Shown: positions 45,521-54,301 of the stretch, one piece after another
Numbering within the stretch: the stretch's first letter is position 1
Layout of the letters: every line of letters starts with the position of its first letter
Assembly (NCBI GenBank): GCA_027449865.1
Contig: DAIDKV010000269.1
Span: 18,638-82,637 of the forward strand
Source: Planctomycetales bacterium
GTDB lineage: Bacteria > Planctomycetota > Planctomycetia > Isosphaerales > Isosphaeraceae
Direction of reading: 5' to 3'
DNA: 64,000 nucleotides
Notes under the pieces: model-generated
The model's database searches: none
Told to the model about the DNA's origin: nothing
The model's input: the letters and a program-made list of their open reading frames with translations, nothing else
Program-made: the position numbers and the translations under genes

Positions 45521-45979
45521 GCGTAGGTTCTCGATTCCGATCGCATCCGCTACCGCCTTCAGGCGATCCCAGAGATCCGAGACACCCAGCCGACGCATTC
45601 AGTCTTCGAGATTGTTCATCTCCAGACTCGAGAACGGGACCTCATGGACGCGCAAGGTGACCCGCCTCAATCATTCCTGTTGTAAGAGTCCTGCTCCCGG
45701 ATCATCGCCGTGCTGGCTCTCACCCGTCTCGGCCGCCGAACAATCGCTCTTCCATCTCGCCCTGGCCGGGCGGTTGAGGTGGCCGAGGATCAGGACGGGG
45801 CCCTCGTCGAGTCGGAGCGTGGTCGGGTTGTGCTCGGACGTGTGCGAGGCGACCCGGACGTTGAGAAGTCGCGACGACCTTGACCGTAGCGGGCGGTTAT
45901 AATGTTTCCGAAGGGCTGCCCGGCAGTCGAGAGCGGCGCAGCGTTGCGGCGAGGCCTGTCTCCGAGGAGATCCCATCCG
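45521..45979. other. Intergenic region with a clear -10 site
   Basis: This 459 bp gap lies between the aminotransferase and GH88 genes, both on the plus strand. It holds a perfect TATAAT (45898-45903), but no other structure I can support. There is no hairpin terminator after the aminotransferase and no convincing small gene; short frames here lack ribosome sites. Confidence 0.5.
45898..45903 (+). promoter_or_regulatory. Perfect -10 hexamer before the GH88 gene
   Basis: TATAAT in GCGGTTATAATG lies 77 bases upstream of ATG 45980. The only -35-like sequence (TTGACC, 45880-45885) is 12 bases away, too close, so the -35 may be missing and an activator needed. Confidence 0.45.
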
Positions 45980-47149
45980 ATGGCCGGAACCCGAGCCGAC
46001 TCGGTCGGCGACCTGATGCCCCGTCTTGAGCGGGCCCTGGACTTCGCCGCCCATCAGCTACGCGGCACCATCGAGCGCCACCCGAATTTCTTCCCGATCT
46101 ACACCGAAGGCGGGCGCTGGAAGCATCGGGGCGAACTCTGGACCGACTGGTGCGGCGGTTTCCATGCCGGAATGATGTGGATTCTCGCCGAGCGGACCGG
46201 CGAGAACTTCTGGCGATGGATGGCCGAGCATTACTCTCGACTACTGGAAAATCGCCAGCACGATCGAGAGGTCCACGATCTCGGCTTCATTTTCCTCAAC
46301 ACGTATCTTCCCTGGTATCGACATACCGGCGATGAGCGAATTCGGCAGGTTCTCATCACCGCTGGCCGAACCCTCGCGATGCGGTTCAACCCGCGAGGCC
46401 AGTACCTCCGATCGTTTCTCGCGCCCGAGAGCCTGTTCATCGATATCATGATGAACGTGCCGATCGTTTTCCTGGCGGCGCGTGAGACGGACGACGAGGC
46501 CCTGCACGAGCTGGCCGCCGCCCACTGCCGGACGACCGAACGCACGATCGTTCGTCCCGACGGCTCGACCGCTCACGAGGGAATTTTTGATCCCGAGACC
46601 GGCCAATTCCTCCGCGAGTCGACGCAGCAGGGACTTCGGGCCGACTCCACCTGGTCGCGGGGTCTGGCGTGGTCACTCTACGGATTCACGACCGTCTACT
46701 CGTACACGAACGATCCGGTGGACCTCGCGGTCGCTCAGCGGAATGCCGACGCCTTCCTGGCGGGGTGCCAGGACGATCCTGTCCCGCCCTGGGACTTCGA
46801 TGTACCCGAGGGGCCCGACCGGATTCCGGATAGTTCGGCCGGGGCAATCGCCGCGTCGGGCCTCTGGGACCTCGCCGCTCATTGCGCAGCCGAAGATCCC
46901 AGCGCGGCTTCCCGCTATCGGCGCGGGGCGCGTGCCATCCTCGACGCCCTCTGCTCCGACCGATTCATGGGCTGGTCGACGCCCGGCTGGGAGGGAATCC
47001 TCCGGCGTGGGGTGTATCACTTCCACAAAAAGCTCGGCGTGGACGAATCAGTCATGTGGGGCGAGTTTTTCTTCTTGCAGGCGATCGACAAGGTGCTTCG
47101 TGCCTCGGGCGAGACCGCCGAGTATCCCCGGCTCGCCGTGAGGGGCTGA
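45980..47149 (+). CDS. Glycoside hydrolase family 88 (unsaturated glucuronyl hydrolase-like)
   Basis: It has 389 residues from ATG 45980 (AGGAGA upstream), forming an (alpha/alpha)6 barrel. GH88 enzymes hydrate and cleave unsaturated uronic acids from lyase products of glycosaminoglycans, ulvan or pectin. The two catalytic aspartates equivalent to Asp88/Asp149 of Bacillus UGL appear as Asp100 in HDLGFIFLN and Asp155 in SLFIDIMMNVPI. Further family signatures are TDWCGGFHAGMMW, STWSRGLAWSLYG and DSSAGAIAASGLW. No signal peptide is present, so it is cytosolic. No polysaccharide lyase or transporter is adjacent. The next gene starts five bases after the stop. Confidence 0.9.
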   Translation: MAGTRADSVGDLMPRLERALDFAAHQLRGTIERHPNFFPIYTEGGRWKHRGELWTDWCGGFHAGMMWILAERTGENFWRWMAEHYSRLLENRQHDREVHDLGFIFLNTYLPWYRHTGDERIRQVLITAGRTLAMRFNPRGQYLRSFLAPESLFIDIMMNVPIVFLAARETDDEALHELAAAHCRTTERTIVRPDGSTAHEGIFDPETGQFLRESTQQGLRADSTWSRGLAWSLYGFTTVYSYTNDPVDLAVAQRNADAFLAGCQDDPVPPWDFDVPEGPDRIPDSSAGAIAASGLWDLAAHCAAEDPSAASRYRRGARAILDALCSDRFMGWSTPGWEGILRRGVYHFHKKLGVDESVMWGEFFFLQAIDKVLRASGETAEYPRLAVRG

Positions 47150-47153
47150 GGCG

Positions 47154-47693
47154 ATGAACGACTCGACGACCGAGGCCCGACTCTCGCTCATCCTTCGATG
47201 CTCGACGCCGCTTTTCCGCCCATTCTTCCTGGGTGGTCTGGCCCTGCTCGCGGTCGGTCTGGCCTTTCTGGCCGCGGATCTGGTCCTCGGTCGGTCTACG
47301 ATCGGTCCACCGGGCGGTTCCGTCCGGATCGCGGGCCTCGGCGCGTTTTTATCGACGTTCGGCTTTTTCCTGGCGATGCTGCCGCTGGTCGGCCGAATGC
47401 CGTATCGCCGAGAAGTCCTCCTCGACGAGACCGCCGGCCGACTCATCCGTCGCGATCAAACCCTCGTTCGAACGCGAGAGGAATGGATTTCCCTCGTCGA
47501 GATCCGCGGTGTCGAGGTCGAGAACGCCCGGTTTGTCGATGGGGATCCGGATCTCACGGTGGTCCTCCGGCTCGACTCGGGGCGATCGGTCCCGATCGAT
47601 CGCTTCACCGATCCGGGAGCCGCCGCGTCGGCTGCGAGCCTGCTCCGCGACCGCCTGGCGATCGTCGGAAGCCAGGCGAGCAAGTCGTCCTAG
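47154..47693 (+). CDS. Small two-TM membrane protein
   Basis: It has 179 residues, starting 5 bp after the GH88 stop, which suggests co-transcription. Two membrane segments (about 23-45, FLGGLALLAVGLAFLAADLVL, and about 57-77, GLGAFLSTFGFFLAMLPLV) are followed by a soluble beta-rich region (about 85-170) containing RREVLLDETAGRLIRRDQTL and DPDLTVVLRLDSGRSVPI. This resembles PH-like membrane-anchored folds but is not clearly assignable. Function is unknown. The ATG at 47154 has GAGGC four bases upstream. Confidence 0.72.
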   Translation: MNDSTTEARLSLILRCSTPLFRPFFLGGLALLAVGLAFLAADLVLGRSTIGPPGGSVRIAGLGAFLSTFGFFLAMLPLVGRMPYRREVLLDETAGRLIRRDQTLVRTREEWISLVEIRGVEVENARFVDGDPDLTVVLRLDSGRSVPIDRFTDPGAAASAASLLRDRLAIVGSQASKSS

Positions 47694-47819
47694 CCGCCGT
47701 TGAAGCTCGCGTTCCGTTTCATTAAGATCGGAACGCGAATTCCTCCTCAGGCCGGTATTCCTCAGCATATCGAGGAAATTGAATAGGATCCGGCCCCGAA
47801 ATTGCGTGCATTCCAAAAG

Positions 47820-49490
47820 ATGGGTGTCGGGCTGATCGCGCACCGTTCCGTGATCGATCGACATTCGGAATCCCCAGGCTATGCGTTCGTTGTGCGCGGC
47901 GGGATGCGGGCGCATCGCGAAGGGAATGGGGATCGAGCAAGGGAAGGCGATGGCGTGAAGGACGTCCGTGGTCGAGTGGTGGGGCCTGGTCAGGTTCTCG
48001 ACGAGTGCGAGGCTTCGTTCCGATTTCTCGTTGAAGGGATGCGGGACCACGCGATCTTCATGCTGGACCCGATGGAACGGATTGCGAGCTGGAACACTGG
48101 CGGCGAGTGGATTTTCGGTTACGAACGGAACGAGGTTCTCGGGCGGCACTTCTCGGTCCTCTATCCGCCGGATGAAGTCGCATCGAGAACTCCGGCGCAC
48201 GCGCTTCGGGGCGCGACCGATTCGGGCAAGTCGGAAGAGGAGGGCTGGCACATTCGGAAGGACGGCTCCCTGTTCTGGGCGAATGTGGTCATCACGGCGC
48301 TGCGTGACGACTCAGGGCCGTTTCTCGGCTTCGGCGTCGTGTTGCGAGACCTGACCGAGCGTCGGGCGGCCGAGGAGGAGCGAAGGCGCCGCGAGGAAGC
48401 CCACCGGCTGATGGTCGATCGCGTCAAGGACTACGCGATCTTCATGCTGGACACCGACGGTCACGTTCAGACCTGGAACGCCGGCGCCGAGCGGATCAAG
48501 GGCTACCAGGCGGGCGAGATCATCGGCCGGCATTTCTCGAGTTTCTACCTGGACGAGGAACGGCTGTCCGGGAAACCCGACCGCGAGCTTGAGATCGCGA
48601 TCGCGACGGGCAAGTACGAGGAAGAGGGCTGGCGCGTTCGGAAGGACGGCTCGCTGTTCTGGGCGAGCGTGGTGATCACGGCGCTGCGCGATGAGAGGGG
48701 CCGGCTCCGCGGCTTCGGCAAGGTGACGCGCGACCTGACCGAGCGTCGGCAGTTGGAAGAGAACCTTCGCGAGAAGAATGCGGCCCTGGAGCGCGCGCTC
48801 CTGGCGAAGGACCAGTTCCTCGCGACGATGAGCCACGAGCTGAGGACGCCTCTCAACGCGATCCTGGGCTACACCGGAACAATGCTGATGCGGCTCCCGG
48901 GTCCGCTCAACGCCGAGCAAGAGAAGCAACTGCGGACCGTGCAGCTTGGAGCAAGGCACCTTCTCTCGCTGATCAATGATCTGCTGGACCTGGCGAGGCT
49001 CAATGCCGGCAGCGTCGAACTGAGATGCGAGCCGGTCTCCGTGCAGGCGGTGGTTGACGAGGTGGTCACGGCGCTTCGGCCCTTCGCAGCGTCGAAGGGG
49101 ATCGAACTGACGACCGAGCTCCCGCCAGGCGAGATGATGATCCGGACGGACCGCCGGGCCCTGAGCCAGATCCTGCTGAACCTGGCGAACAACGCCTGCA
49201 AGTTCACCGAGCGAGGACGCGTGACGATCGAGGCGGTCGCCGACCCGACGGACGGCCGGGTGGCGGCGATCCGGGTGAAGGATACGGGTATCGGCATTCG
49301 CGCCGAGGACCAGGCTCGACTGTTTCAGCCGTTCGTACAGGTCGGAAGAAATGACGGCGGCGACCGCAACGGGAGCGGGCTCGGACTGCACCTGAGCCGG
49401 CGACTCGCCGAACTCCTGGGCGGCCGGATTGAGTTCTCCAGCGAGTTCGGGCGGGGAAGCTGCTTCACCTTGAAGTTGGGGGGAGATTAG
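47820..49490 (+). CDS. PAS-PAS sensor histidine kinase
   Basis: Cytosolic sensor kinase, 556 residues from ATG 47820; a TTG at 47802 and an ATG at 47904 are alternatives, as none has a strong ribosome site. Two PAS/PAC domains (about 65-180 and 195-305) share GRHFS, EEEGW, IRKDGSLFWA and VITALRD, showing internal duplication. The DHp helix has KDQFLATMSHELRTPLN with His339. The ATPase domain shows the N-box LLNLANNACKFTE, G1 VKDTGIGI and G2 GSGLGLHLSRRLAELLGG. No membrane segment is present. The lone receiver gene starts three bases after its stop, so it is the likely phosphoryl acceptor, followed by the hybrid kinase. Confidence 0.9.
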   Translation: MGVGLIAHRSVIDRHSESPGYAFVVRGGMRAHREGNGDRAREGDGVKDVRGRVVGPGQVLDECEASFRFLVEGMRDHAIFMLDPMERIASWNTGGEWIFGYERNEVLGRHFSVLYPPDEVASRTPAHALRGATDSGKSEEEGWHIRKDGSLFWANVVITALRDDSGPFLGFGVVLRDLTERRAAEEERRRREEAHRLMVDRVKDYAIFMLDTDGHVQTWNAGAERIKGYQAGEIIGRHFSSFYLDEERLSGKPDRELEIAIATGKYEEEGWRVRKDGSLFWASVVITALRDERGRLRGFGKVTRDLTERRQLEENLREKNAALERALLAKDQFLATMSHELRTPLNAILGYTGTMLMRLPGPLNAEQEKQLRTVQLGARHLLSLINDLLDLARLNAGSVELRCEPVSVQAVVDEVVTALRPFAASKGIELTTELPPGEMMIRTDRRALSQILLNLANNACKFTERGRVTIEAVADPTDGRVAAIRVKDTGIGIRAEDQARLFQPFVQVGRNDGGDRNGSGLGLHLSRRLAELLGGRIEFSSEFGRGSCFTLKLGGD

Positions 49491-49493
49491 GCC

Positions 49494-49892
49494 ATGGCGG
49501 CCCGCGTGCTTCTGATCGAGGATAACCGGCCCAGCCTGGAGTTGATGAGCTATCTGCTCCACGCCTTTGGCCACACGCCGATAGAGGCCCGCAACGGGGT
49601 CGACGGCCTGGAGATCCTTCGGACCGAGCGGCCCGACCTGGTCGTCTGCGATATCGACCTGCCCCGCCTCGACGGTTATTCCCTGGCCGGTCAGGCCAAG
49701 GCCGATCCCGAGACCCGAGAGATTCCACTGGTCGCGGTCACGGCGCTGGCGATGGTTGGCGACCGCGATCGTGCCCTCCGCGCGGGCTTTGACGGTTTTC
49801 TGACCAAGCCGATCGAGCCGGAGACTTTTGTTCAGGAGCTGGAACGTTTTCTGATCCCGGCCGACGGCCGCGAACCGATCCGACGGGGGTAA
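49494..49892 (+). CDS. Single-domain response regulator
   Basis: It has 132 residues, only a receiver domain. The phospho-acceptor is Asp53 in VVCDIDLPRLDG, with acidic pair Glu9-Asp10 (LLIEDN), Thr/Ser in AVTALA, and Lys in FLTKP (about 103-107). It has no output domain, so it either relays phosphate (as in CheY/Spo0F) or acts by protein contact. It is three bases downstream of the PAS-PAS kinase and six bases upstream of the hybrid kinase, so all three are surely one operon. Confidence 0.92.
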   Translation: MAARVLLIEDNRPSLELMSYLLHAFGHTPIEARNGVDGLEILRTERPDLVVCDIDLPRLDGYSLAGQAKADPETREIPLVAVTALAMVGDRDRALRAGFDGFLTKPIEPETFVQELERFLIPADGREPIRRG

Positions 49893-49898
49893 GACCCG

Positions 49899-51974
49899 AT
49901 GGCGACAATCCTGGTCGTCGACGACCGCCCCGTCGACCGCGAATACATGGCGAAACTCCTCGGCTACGCTGGCCACACCGTTCTCGAAGCGGCCGATGGC
50001 GAGCAGGGGCTGGCGATGGCGCGCGACTCGCGCCCCGAACTGATCGTCGCCGATATCCTGATGCCGAGAATGGACGGCTTGCAACTGGTCCGCGAGCTGC
50101 AATCCGACCCGTGGCTAGCGAATGTTCGCGTGCTGATCTACTCCGCCTCGTACGACTCCACGGAGGTCCGCGAGCTGACCCAGGGCTATGGGATCAGCGT
50201 GCTGATGCGGCCGTCGGAGCCCGAAGCGATCCTTCGCACCGTTGCCTCGGCGCTCGAACGGCCGTCGACCTCCCGCGCCGGGTTTCCCGATCTCGAGTTC
50301 GACCGTAAACACCTCCGGTTGCTCGGCGACAAGCTACACGAAAAGGCCATCGCGCTGGAGGAGACCAATGCCCGGCTGATCAGGCTGGTCGCCGATCTGC
50401 GAGCCGAGGTTGAGAACCGTCGTCGAGCCGAGGCCGAGGCCGCCGAGGGGCGGGAGTGGCTCCGGGTTGTTCTTTCCAGCATCGGCGACGCCGTGATTGC
50501 GACCGACGACCAGGGCCGGATCAGCTTCCTTAACCCAGTCGCCGAAAAGATGACCGGCTGGCCCCGGGTCGAGGCCGTCGGCCACCCGCTGGAAGAGGTT
50601 TTCCATATCATCAACGAGGAACATCGAGGACCGGTCGAGAACCCGGTCGCGCGCGTCCTGCGCGAGGGGATCACGGTCGGTCTCGCGAATCATACGGTCC
50701 TGATCGCTCGGGATGGGACCGAGCGTCCGATTGATGACTGCGCCGCCCCGATCCGCGACGCCGACGACCGGATGCGTGGGGTGGTGATGGTCTTCCACGA
50801 CGTGACCGCCCGGCGCGACCTGGAACGGCAACTCCGCGACCGCGCCGACCGTCTCGCCGAGGCCGATCGCCGCAAGGACGAATTTCTGGCGATGCTGGCG
50901 CACGAGCTGCGCAACCCGCTGGCCCCGATCCGGAACAGCCTGTACGTGCTGGAGGTCAGCCCGGGCGACCCACAGGTGGTCGACGAGATGCGCGGGATCA
51001 TGCGGAGGCAGATCGAGCACCTCGTCCGGCTGGTCGACGACCTTCTTGACGTCTCGCGGATCACCCGCGGGTTGATCGTGCTCCGCAAGGAGCGGTTCGA
51101 CCTGACCGAGGTCGTGCGCCAGGCGCATGTGGACAATCGACGTCGAGCGGAGGTCGCTGGGCTGGAACTACTGGTCTGCCTGCCAGGCTCGCCCGTTTTG
51201 ATGGAGGCCGATCCGGCCCGGATCCGGCAGGTGATCGACAACCTGCTGGGCAACGCGATGAAGTTCACCGACCGAGGCGGGACGATCACGGTCGGGATCG
51301 AGCCGACGTCGGGCGGCGAGGTAGTCCTGTCCGTCCGGGACACCGGGATTGGGATCGACCCTGAGACGCTGCCGAGGATCTTCGAGGCGTTCGCGCAGGC
51401 CGACCGAAGCCTCGACCGGAGTCGGGGCGGGCTGGGCCTCGGCCTTGCGCTGGTCCGAGGGCTGGTCGAGCTTCACGGTGGGACGATCCAGGCGCGGAGC
51501 GAGGGGACCGGCCGAGGAGCTGAGCTCCTCGTCCGGCTGCCGGCTCTCGGTGTCGTACCCGTGCCGGCCGCCACCGGGAAAGAGGCCGCCTCGGCGATCG
51601 GCCGGCGCCGAATTCTCGTGATCGAGGACCACCGCGACGCCGCCGAGACCCTCCGGCAGATCCTGACGCTCCGGGGCTATGAGGTGACTGTCGCCCACGA
51701 CGGAACGACCGGCCTGGTTGAGATCACCCACCATCGCCCCGACGTGGTTCTCTGCGACATCGGCCTGCCGGGGATGGACGGCTTCGCGGTCGCCTCGGCG
51801 ATCCGGACCGATCCTGCCTCGGCGGGCATCCGGCTGATCGCGCTGTCCGGTTACGGCCGGGACGAGGACGTCCGACGCGCCCTCGACGCCGGCTTCGACG
51901 GCCACCTTGTCAAGCCGGCCGATCCCGAGAAGCTCATCCGGGCGATCGAGAACCTTGGAGGGGCGTCCGGCTGA
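49899..51974 (+). CDS. Hybrid sensor kinase: REC-PAS-HisKA-HATPase-REC
   Basis: It has 691 residues without membrane segments. N-terminal receiver (about 1-120): DD pair at 8-9, Asp52 in VADILMPRMDG, but the conserved Lys is replaced by Arg104 in LMRPSEP. A coiled segment (about 140-185), then a PAS domain (about 186-305, with GDAVIATDDQGRISFLNP), then the DHp helix with His335 in FLAMLAHELRNPLAP, then the ATPase domain with DNLLGNAMKFTDRGG, SVRDTGIGI and GLGLGLALVRGLVELHGG. The C-terminal receiver (about 568-690) has an intact acceptor in VVLCDIGLPGMDG and Lys in HLVKP. The N-terminal receiver is probably regulated differently from the C-terminal one. Confidence 0.92.
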   Translation: MATILVVDDRPVDREYMAKLLGYAGHTVLEAADGEQGLAMARDSRPELIVADILMPRMDGLQLVRELQSDPWLANVRVLIYSASYDSTEVRELTQGYGISVLMRPSEPEAILRTVASALERPSTSRAGFPDLEFDRKHLRLLGDKLHEKAIALEETNARLIRLVADLRAEVENRRRAEAEAAEGREWLRVVLSSIGDAVIATDDQGRISFLNPVAEKMTGWPRVEAVGHPLEEVFHIINEEHRGPVENPVARVLREGITVGLANHTVLIARDGTERPIDDCAAPIRDADDRMRGVVMVFHDVTARRDLERQLRDRADRLAEADRRKDEFLAMLAHELRNPLAPIRNSLYVLEVSPGDPQVVDEMRGIMRRQIEHLVRLVDDLLDVSRITRGLIVLRKERFDLTEVVRQAHVDNRRRAEVAGLELLVCLPGSPVLMEADPARIRQVIDNLLGNAMKFTDRGGTITVGIEPTSGGEVVLSVRDTGIGIDPETLPRIFEAFAQADRSLDRSRGGLGLGLALVRGLVELHGGTIQARSEGTGRGAELLVRLPALGVVPVPAATGKEAASAIGRRRILVIEDHRDAAETLRQILTLRGYEVTVAHDGTTGLVEITHHRPDVVLCDIGLPGMDGFAVASAIRTDPASAGIRLIALSGYGRDEDVRRALDAGFDGHLVKPADPEKLIRAIENLGGASG

Positions 51975-51983
51975 CGGGACGCC

Positions 51984-52307
51984 TCATTCGGCGGTGCCCG
52001 CCGTCCGGAAGATCGCGGCGACCTCATCTCGGCCCTCGCGGATCGCCCAGGCCAGGGGCGTCAGTCCGTCGCGACCGACGGCGTGCAGGTCGGCCCCGCG
52101 ATCGATCAGCAGGCGGACCGCGTCGGCTTGCCCCGCGAGCACGGCCAGCATCAGGGCCGTCGTGTCGCACACGCCGGTTGTGTCGATGGAGATCCCCCGG
52201 TCGAGCCCCTCGATGAGCCGGGCCAGTTCACCGCGCCGGGCCGCTTCGAGCCATTCCCGGACCGTCGGATCGGGGTGAAGGTCCATGCTCATCGCTTCAG
52301 GTCCCAT
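51984..52307 (-). CDS. Small ankyrin-repeat protein
   Basis: It has 107 residues from ATG 52307 (102 from ATG 52292). About three ankyrin units are visible: REWLEAARRGELARLIEGL, TTALMLAVLAGQADAVRLLI and GLTPLAWAIREGRDEVAAIF, each with the typical TPLxxA pattern or a relaxed form. It probably binds a partner protein. With start 52307 it overlaps the end of the upstream permease gene by 11 bp (permease stop at 52297), which suggests translational coupling, although 52292 avoids the overlap. It converges with the hybrid kinase, 9 bp apart. Confidence 0.8.
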   Translation of the reverse strand: MGPEAMSMDLHPDPTVREWLEAARRGELARLIEGLDRGISIDTTGVCDTTALMLAVLAGQADAVRLLIDRGADLHAVGRDGLTPLAWAIREGRDEVAAIFRTAGTAE

Positions 52308-53736
52308 CGGGATCAGGCGTCAGTCGCCTACGATTGCCCGACCATTGCCAGGCGTAATAGATTGGGACCCCCGCCAGGATGCTCAGCAACGAATAGATCG
52401 AGACCCTCGGATGCTGGCCGAAGGCCGCGAGGGTCATCATCCCGGTCAGGATCAGGAAGATGGCCGGCGTGACCGGGTAGCCGGGTGTCCGGAACGGACG
52501 AGGCAAATCGGGGCGCGTCCGCCGGAGGACGTAGATCGAGCTCATTGAGAGCATCGAGAAGATCGAGAGCCCCACACCCGCATACAGGATGATCTCCTGC
52601 ACCGATCCGATCCAGGGCAAGACCAGCGCCACCGCGACCTGGAACGCCGTCGCGACGGCCGGTGTCCGGGCGCGGGTTGTTAGCCGGGCGGCGATCGCCG
52701 GGAACTGGCCGGCGGTCGCCATCGCGTAGATCACCCTCGGGCCGATCAGCAGATAGGCGCTCAGGCTCGACAGCAGCATCAGTCCGGCCGCGATGCTCAG
52801 GACCTCCGACCATCCCTTGCCAAACAGCCGATTCGCCGCCAGTTCGGCGATCGCCGTGACCGCGCCGGGATTGCCACCGGCGTCGGCGATGATCGCGCGG
52901 ATGTCGGCGGGGGTCAGCGCCATCGCGTAGACGACGTTCACCGCGAGGTAGAGGACCATCACGCCGCCGGTCCCAATCAGAATCGCCCGCGGAAGCAGTC
53001 GCTGCGAGTCGCGGATCTCGCCCGCGAGGTAAGAAGCCGCATTCCACCCAACATAAGCATACGAAATATACACAAGTGATGAGAGCATCTTGAACGGATC
53101 GGGTGGACCCTCGGCCGGATGCAGGTCGGCCAGGTTTTCTAGGTGCGGCCAGCCGACGAGCAGACCGACGATCGCGAATCCACCGAGCACCAGCAGCTTG
53201 ATCGCGGTGATCCAGCCCTGCACGTTCGACGACTGCCTTCGACTCATTCCATGAATCACGGCAAAGAACAGGAGGAGTGCGGTGGCGAGGATCGGTTCGA
53301 GGATCGAGCGGCTCGCCCCGGTCGATCTCCAGGGAGCGAGTAGATAACTGGCCGAGCCGGAGGCCGTCGCCGCCGCCGGCGCGGCGAAGCCGATCAGGAA
53401 CGAGACCCATCCCGAAAGGAACGCGGGCAGGGGGCCGTATGCCTCATGCAGATAGACGTAATCGCCGCCGGTTTTTGGCAGGGCGGCCGAGAGCTCGGCG
53501 AGCGTGAGGGCCCCGCAGATGGCTGTCAGCCCGCCGATGGTCCAGAGCAGGAGCATCCAGGCGTTGCTGCCGACCTCGTTGATCGTGAAGCCGGAGGTTG
53601 TCAGCACGCCCGAGCCGACCATGCTCGCCACGATCACAAACGTCGCCATCGGCAGGCCAAACTCGGCCGGCATCAGCGGCCTGGCATTGCCGTCGGCCGA
53701 CCTGGCCGATTCGTCCACGTTGGATTCTGGCATCAT
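52297..53736 (-). CDS. APC-superfamily amino-acid permease
   Basis: It has 479 residues with 12 predicted membrane segments. The first unit shows FVIVASMVGSGVLTTSGF (about 34-51), the GxG-type unwound segment 1 of APC transporters. TGGDYVYLHEAYGPLPAFL (segment 3 entry) and YVGWNAASYLAGEIRDS (segment 6 and the E-I-R-D loop) are typical of the LAT/AAT-like amino-acid exchangers. The substrate cannot be set, but neutral amino acids are usual. It starts at ATG 53736 in the double ATG. The ankyrin gene overlaps or abuts its end. Confidence 0.9.
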   Translation of the reverse strand: MMPESNVDESARSADGNARPLMPAEFGLPMATFVIVASMVGSGVLTTSGFTINEVGSNAWMLLLWTIGGLTAICGALTLAELSAALPKTGGDYVYLHEAYGPLPAFLSGWVSFLIGFAAPAAATASGSASYLLAPWRSTGASRSILEPILATALLLFFAVIHGMSRRQSSNVQGWITAIKLLVLGGFAIVGLLVGWPHLENLADLHPAEGPPDPFKMLSSLVYISYAYVGWNAASYLAGEIRDSQRLLPRAILIGTGGVMVLYLAVNVVYAMALTPADIRAIIADAGGNPGAVTAIAELAANRLFGKGWSEVLSIAAGLMLLSSLSAYLLIGPRVIYAMATAGQFPAIAARLTTRARTPAVATAFQVAVALVLPWIGSVQEIILYAGVGLSIFSMLSMSSIYVLRRTRPDLPRPFRTPGYPVTPAIFLILTGMMTLAAFGQHPRVSIYSLLSILAGVPIYYAWQWSGNRRRLTPDPDGT

Positions 53737-53921
53737 GGCGGAGCTTGCACCGGTGGGAAAGTGAGGTTTCGACGGATCGAACGGGGAAGAACCTGTGAAA
53801 TTGAGGACAGCAAGTAGACTGCTGATATCCCCTGGACGAATAATACTTTAGAGGAATGGCCTATCGGTTGGGAAGGATTTCAAGAGGAGGATGACGGCAG
53901 CCTGAGCGCGGAGAGAAACCC

Positions 53922-54263
53922 GTGAGCGAACTTCGGACCCCGAAGCGTGGCCGAGGCGGATCTCGGATTCGAAGCGTCCAGGGACGGCTCTCCATGATGT
54001 TTGACGAGGACGAGGCTGCCCCTTCGCCAGCCGATCGACCGGGGCGGGTCGCGGAATCGCGACCGCCCCGCCGGATTCCCCCGCCCGCCTACCGAGCCGT
54101 GGTCGCCGGATGGCCCGACGACTGGCGCGAGCGATGGGGACGGCGTGCCAATGAACTGGAAGAGGCCGGCCTGGCCTGGCGAGACGCGGAATCGCAGGCG
54201 TTTGTCGAGGTCTGGGCCACTGTCCGGAAAGCTCCCGTCGTTTCCGATCCCGGACAAAACTAG
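53922..54263 (+). CDS. Small conserved-type hypothetical protein
   Basis: It has 113 residues. The start is GTG 53922 with GGAGAG about seven bases upstream. The first half is Arg/Pro-rich and probably disordered. The second half has a compact helical motif, GWPDDWRERWGRRANELEEA followed by GLAWRDAESQAFVEVW (about 62-98). As I recall, similar short proteins with a W-R-E-R-W-x-R-A-N-E-L-E motif occur in many planctomycete genomes. Its role is unknown; no signal peptide or membrane segment is seen. It converges with the methyltransferase gene. Confidence 0.6.
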   Translation: MSELRTPKRGRGGSRIRSVQGRLSMMFDEDEAAPSPADRPGRVAESRPPRRIPPPAYRAVVAGWPDDWRERWGRRANELEEAGLAWRDAESQAFVEVWATVRKAPVVSDPGQN

Positions 54264-54301
54264 CCCGCCCCGGTAGCCGCCCGCGCTCGCGTTTCAGCCG
54301 G

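Noticed and set aside
48312..50102. A 596-codon minus-strand open frame opposite the kinase and receiver genes
   Set aside because: Antisense shadow of unambiguous kinase and receiver domains.
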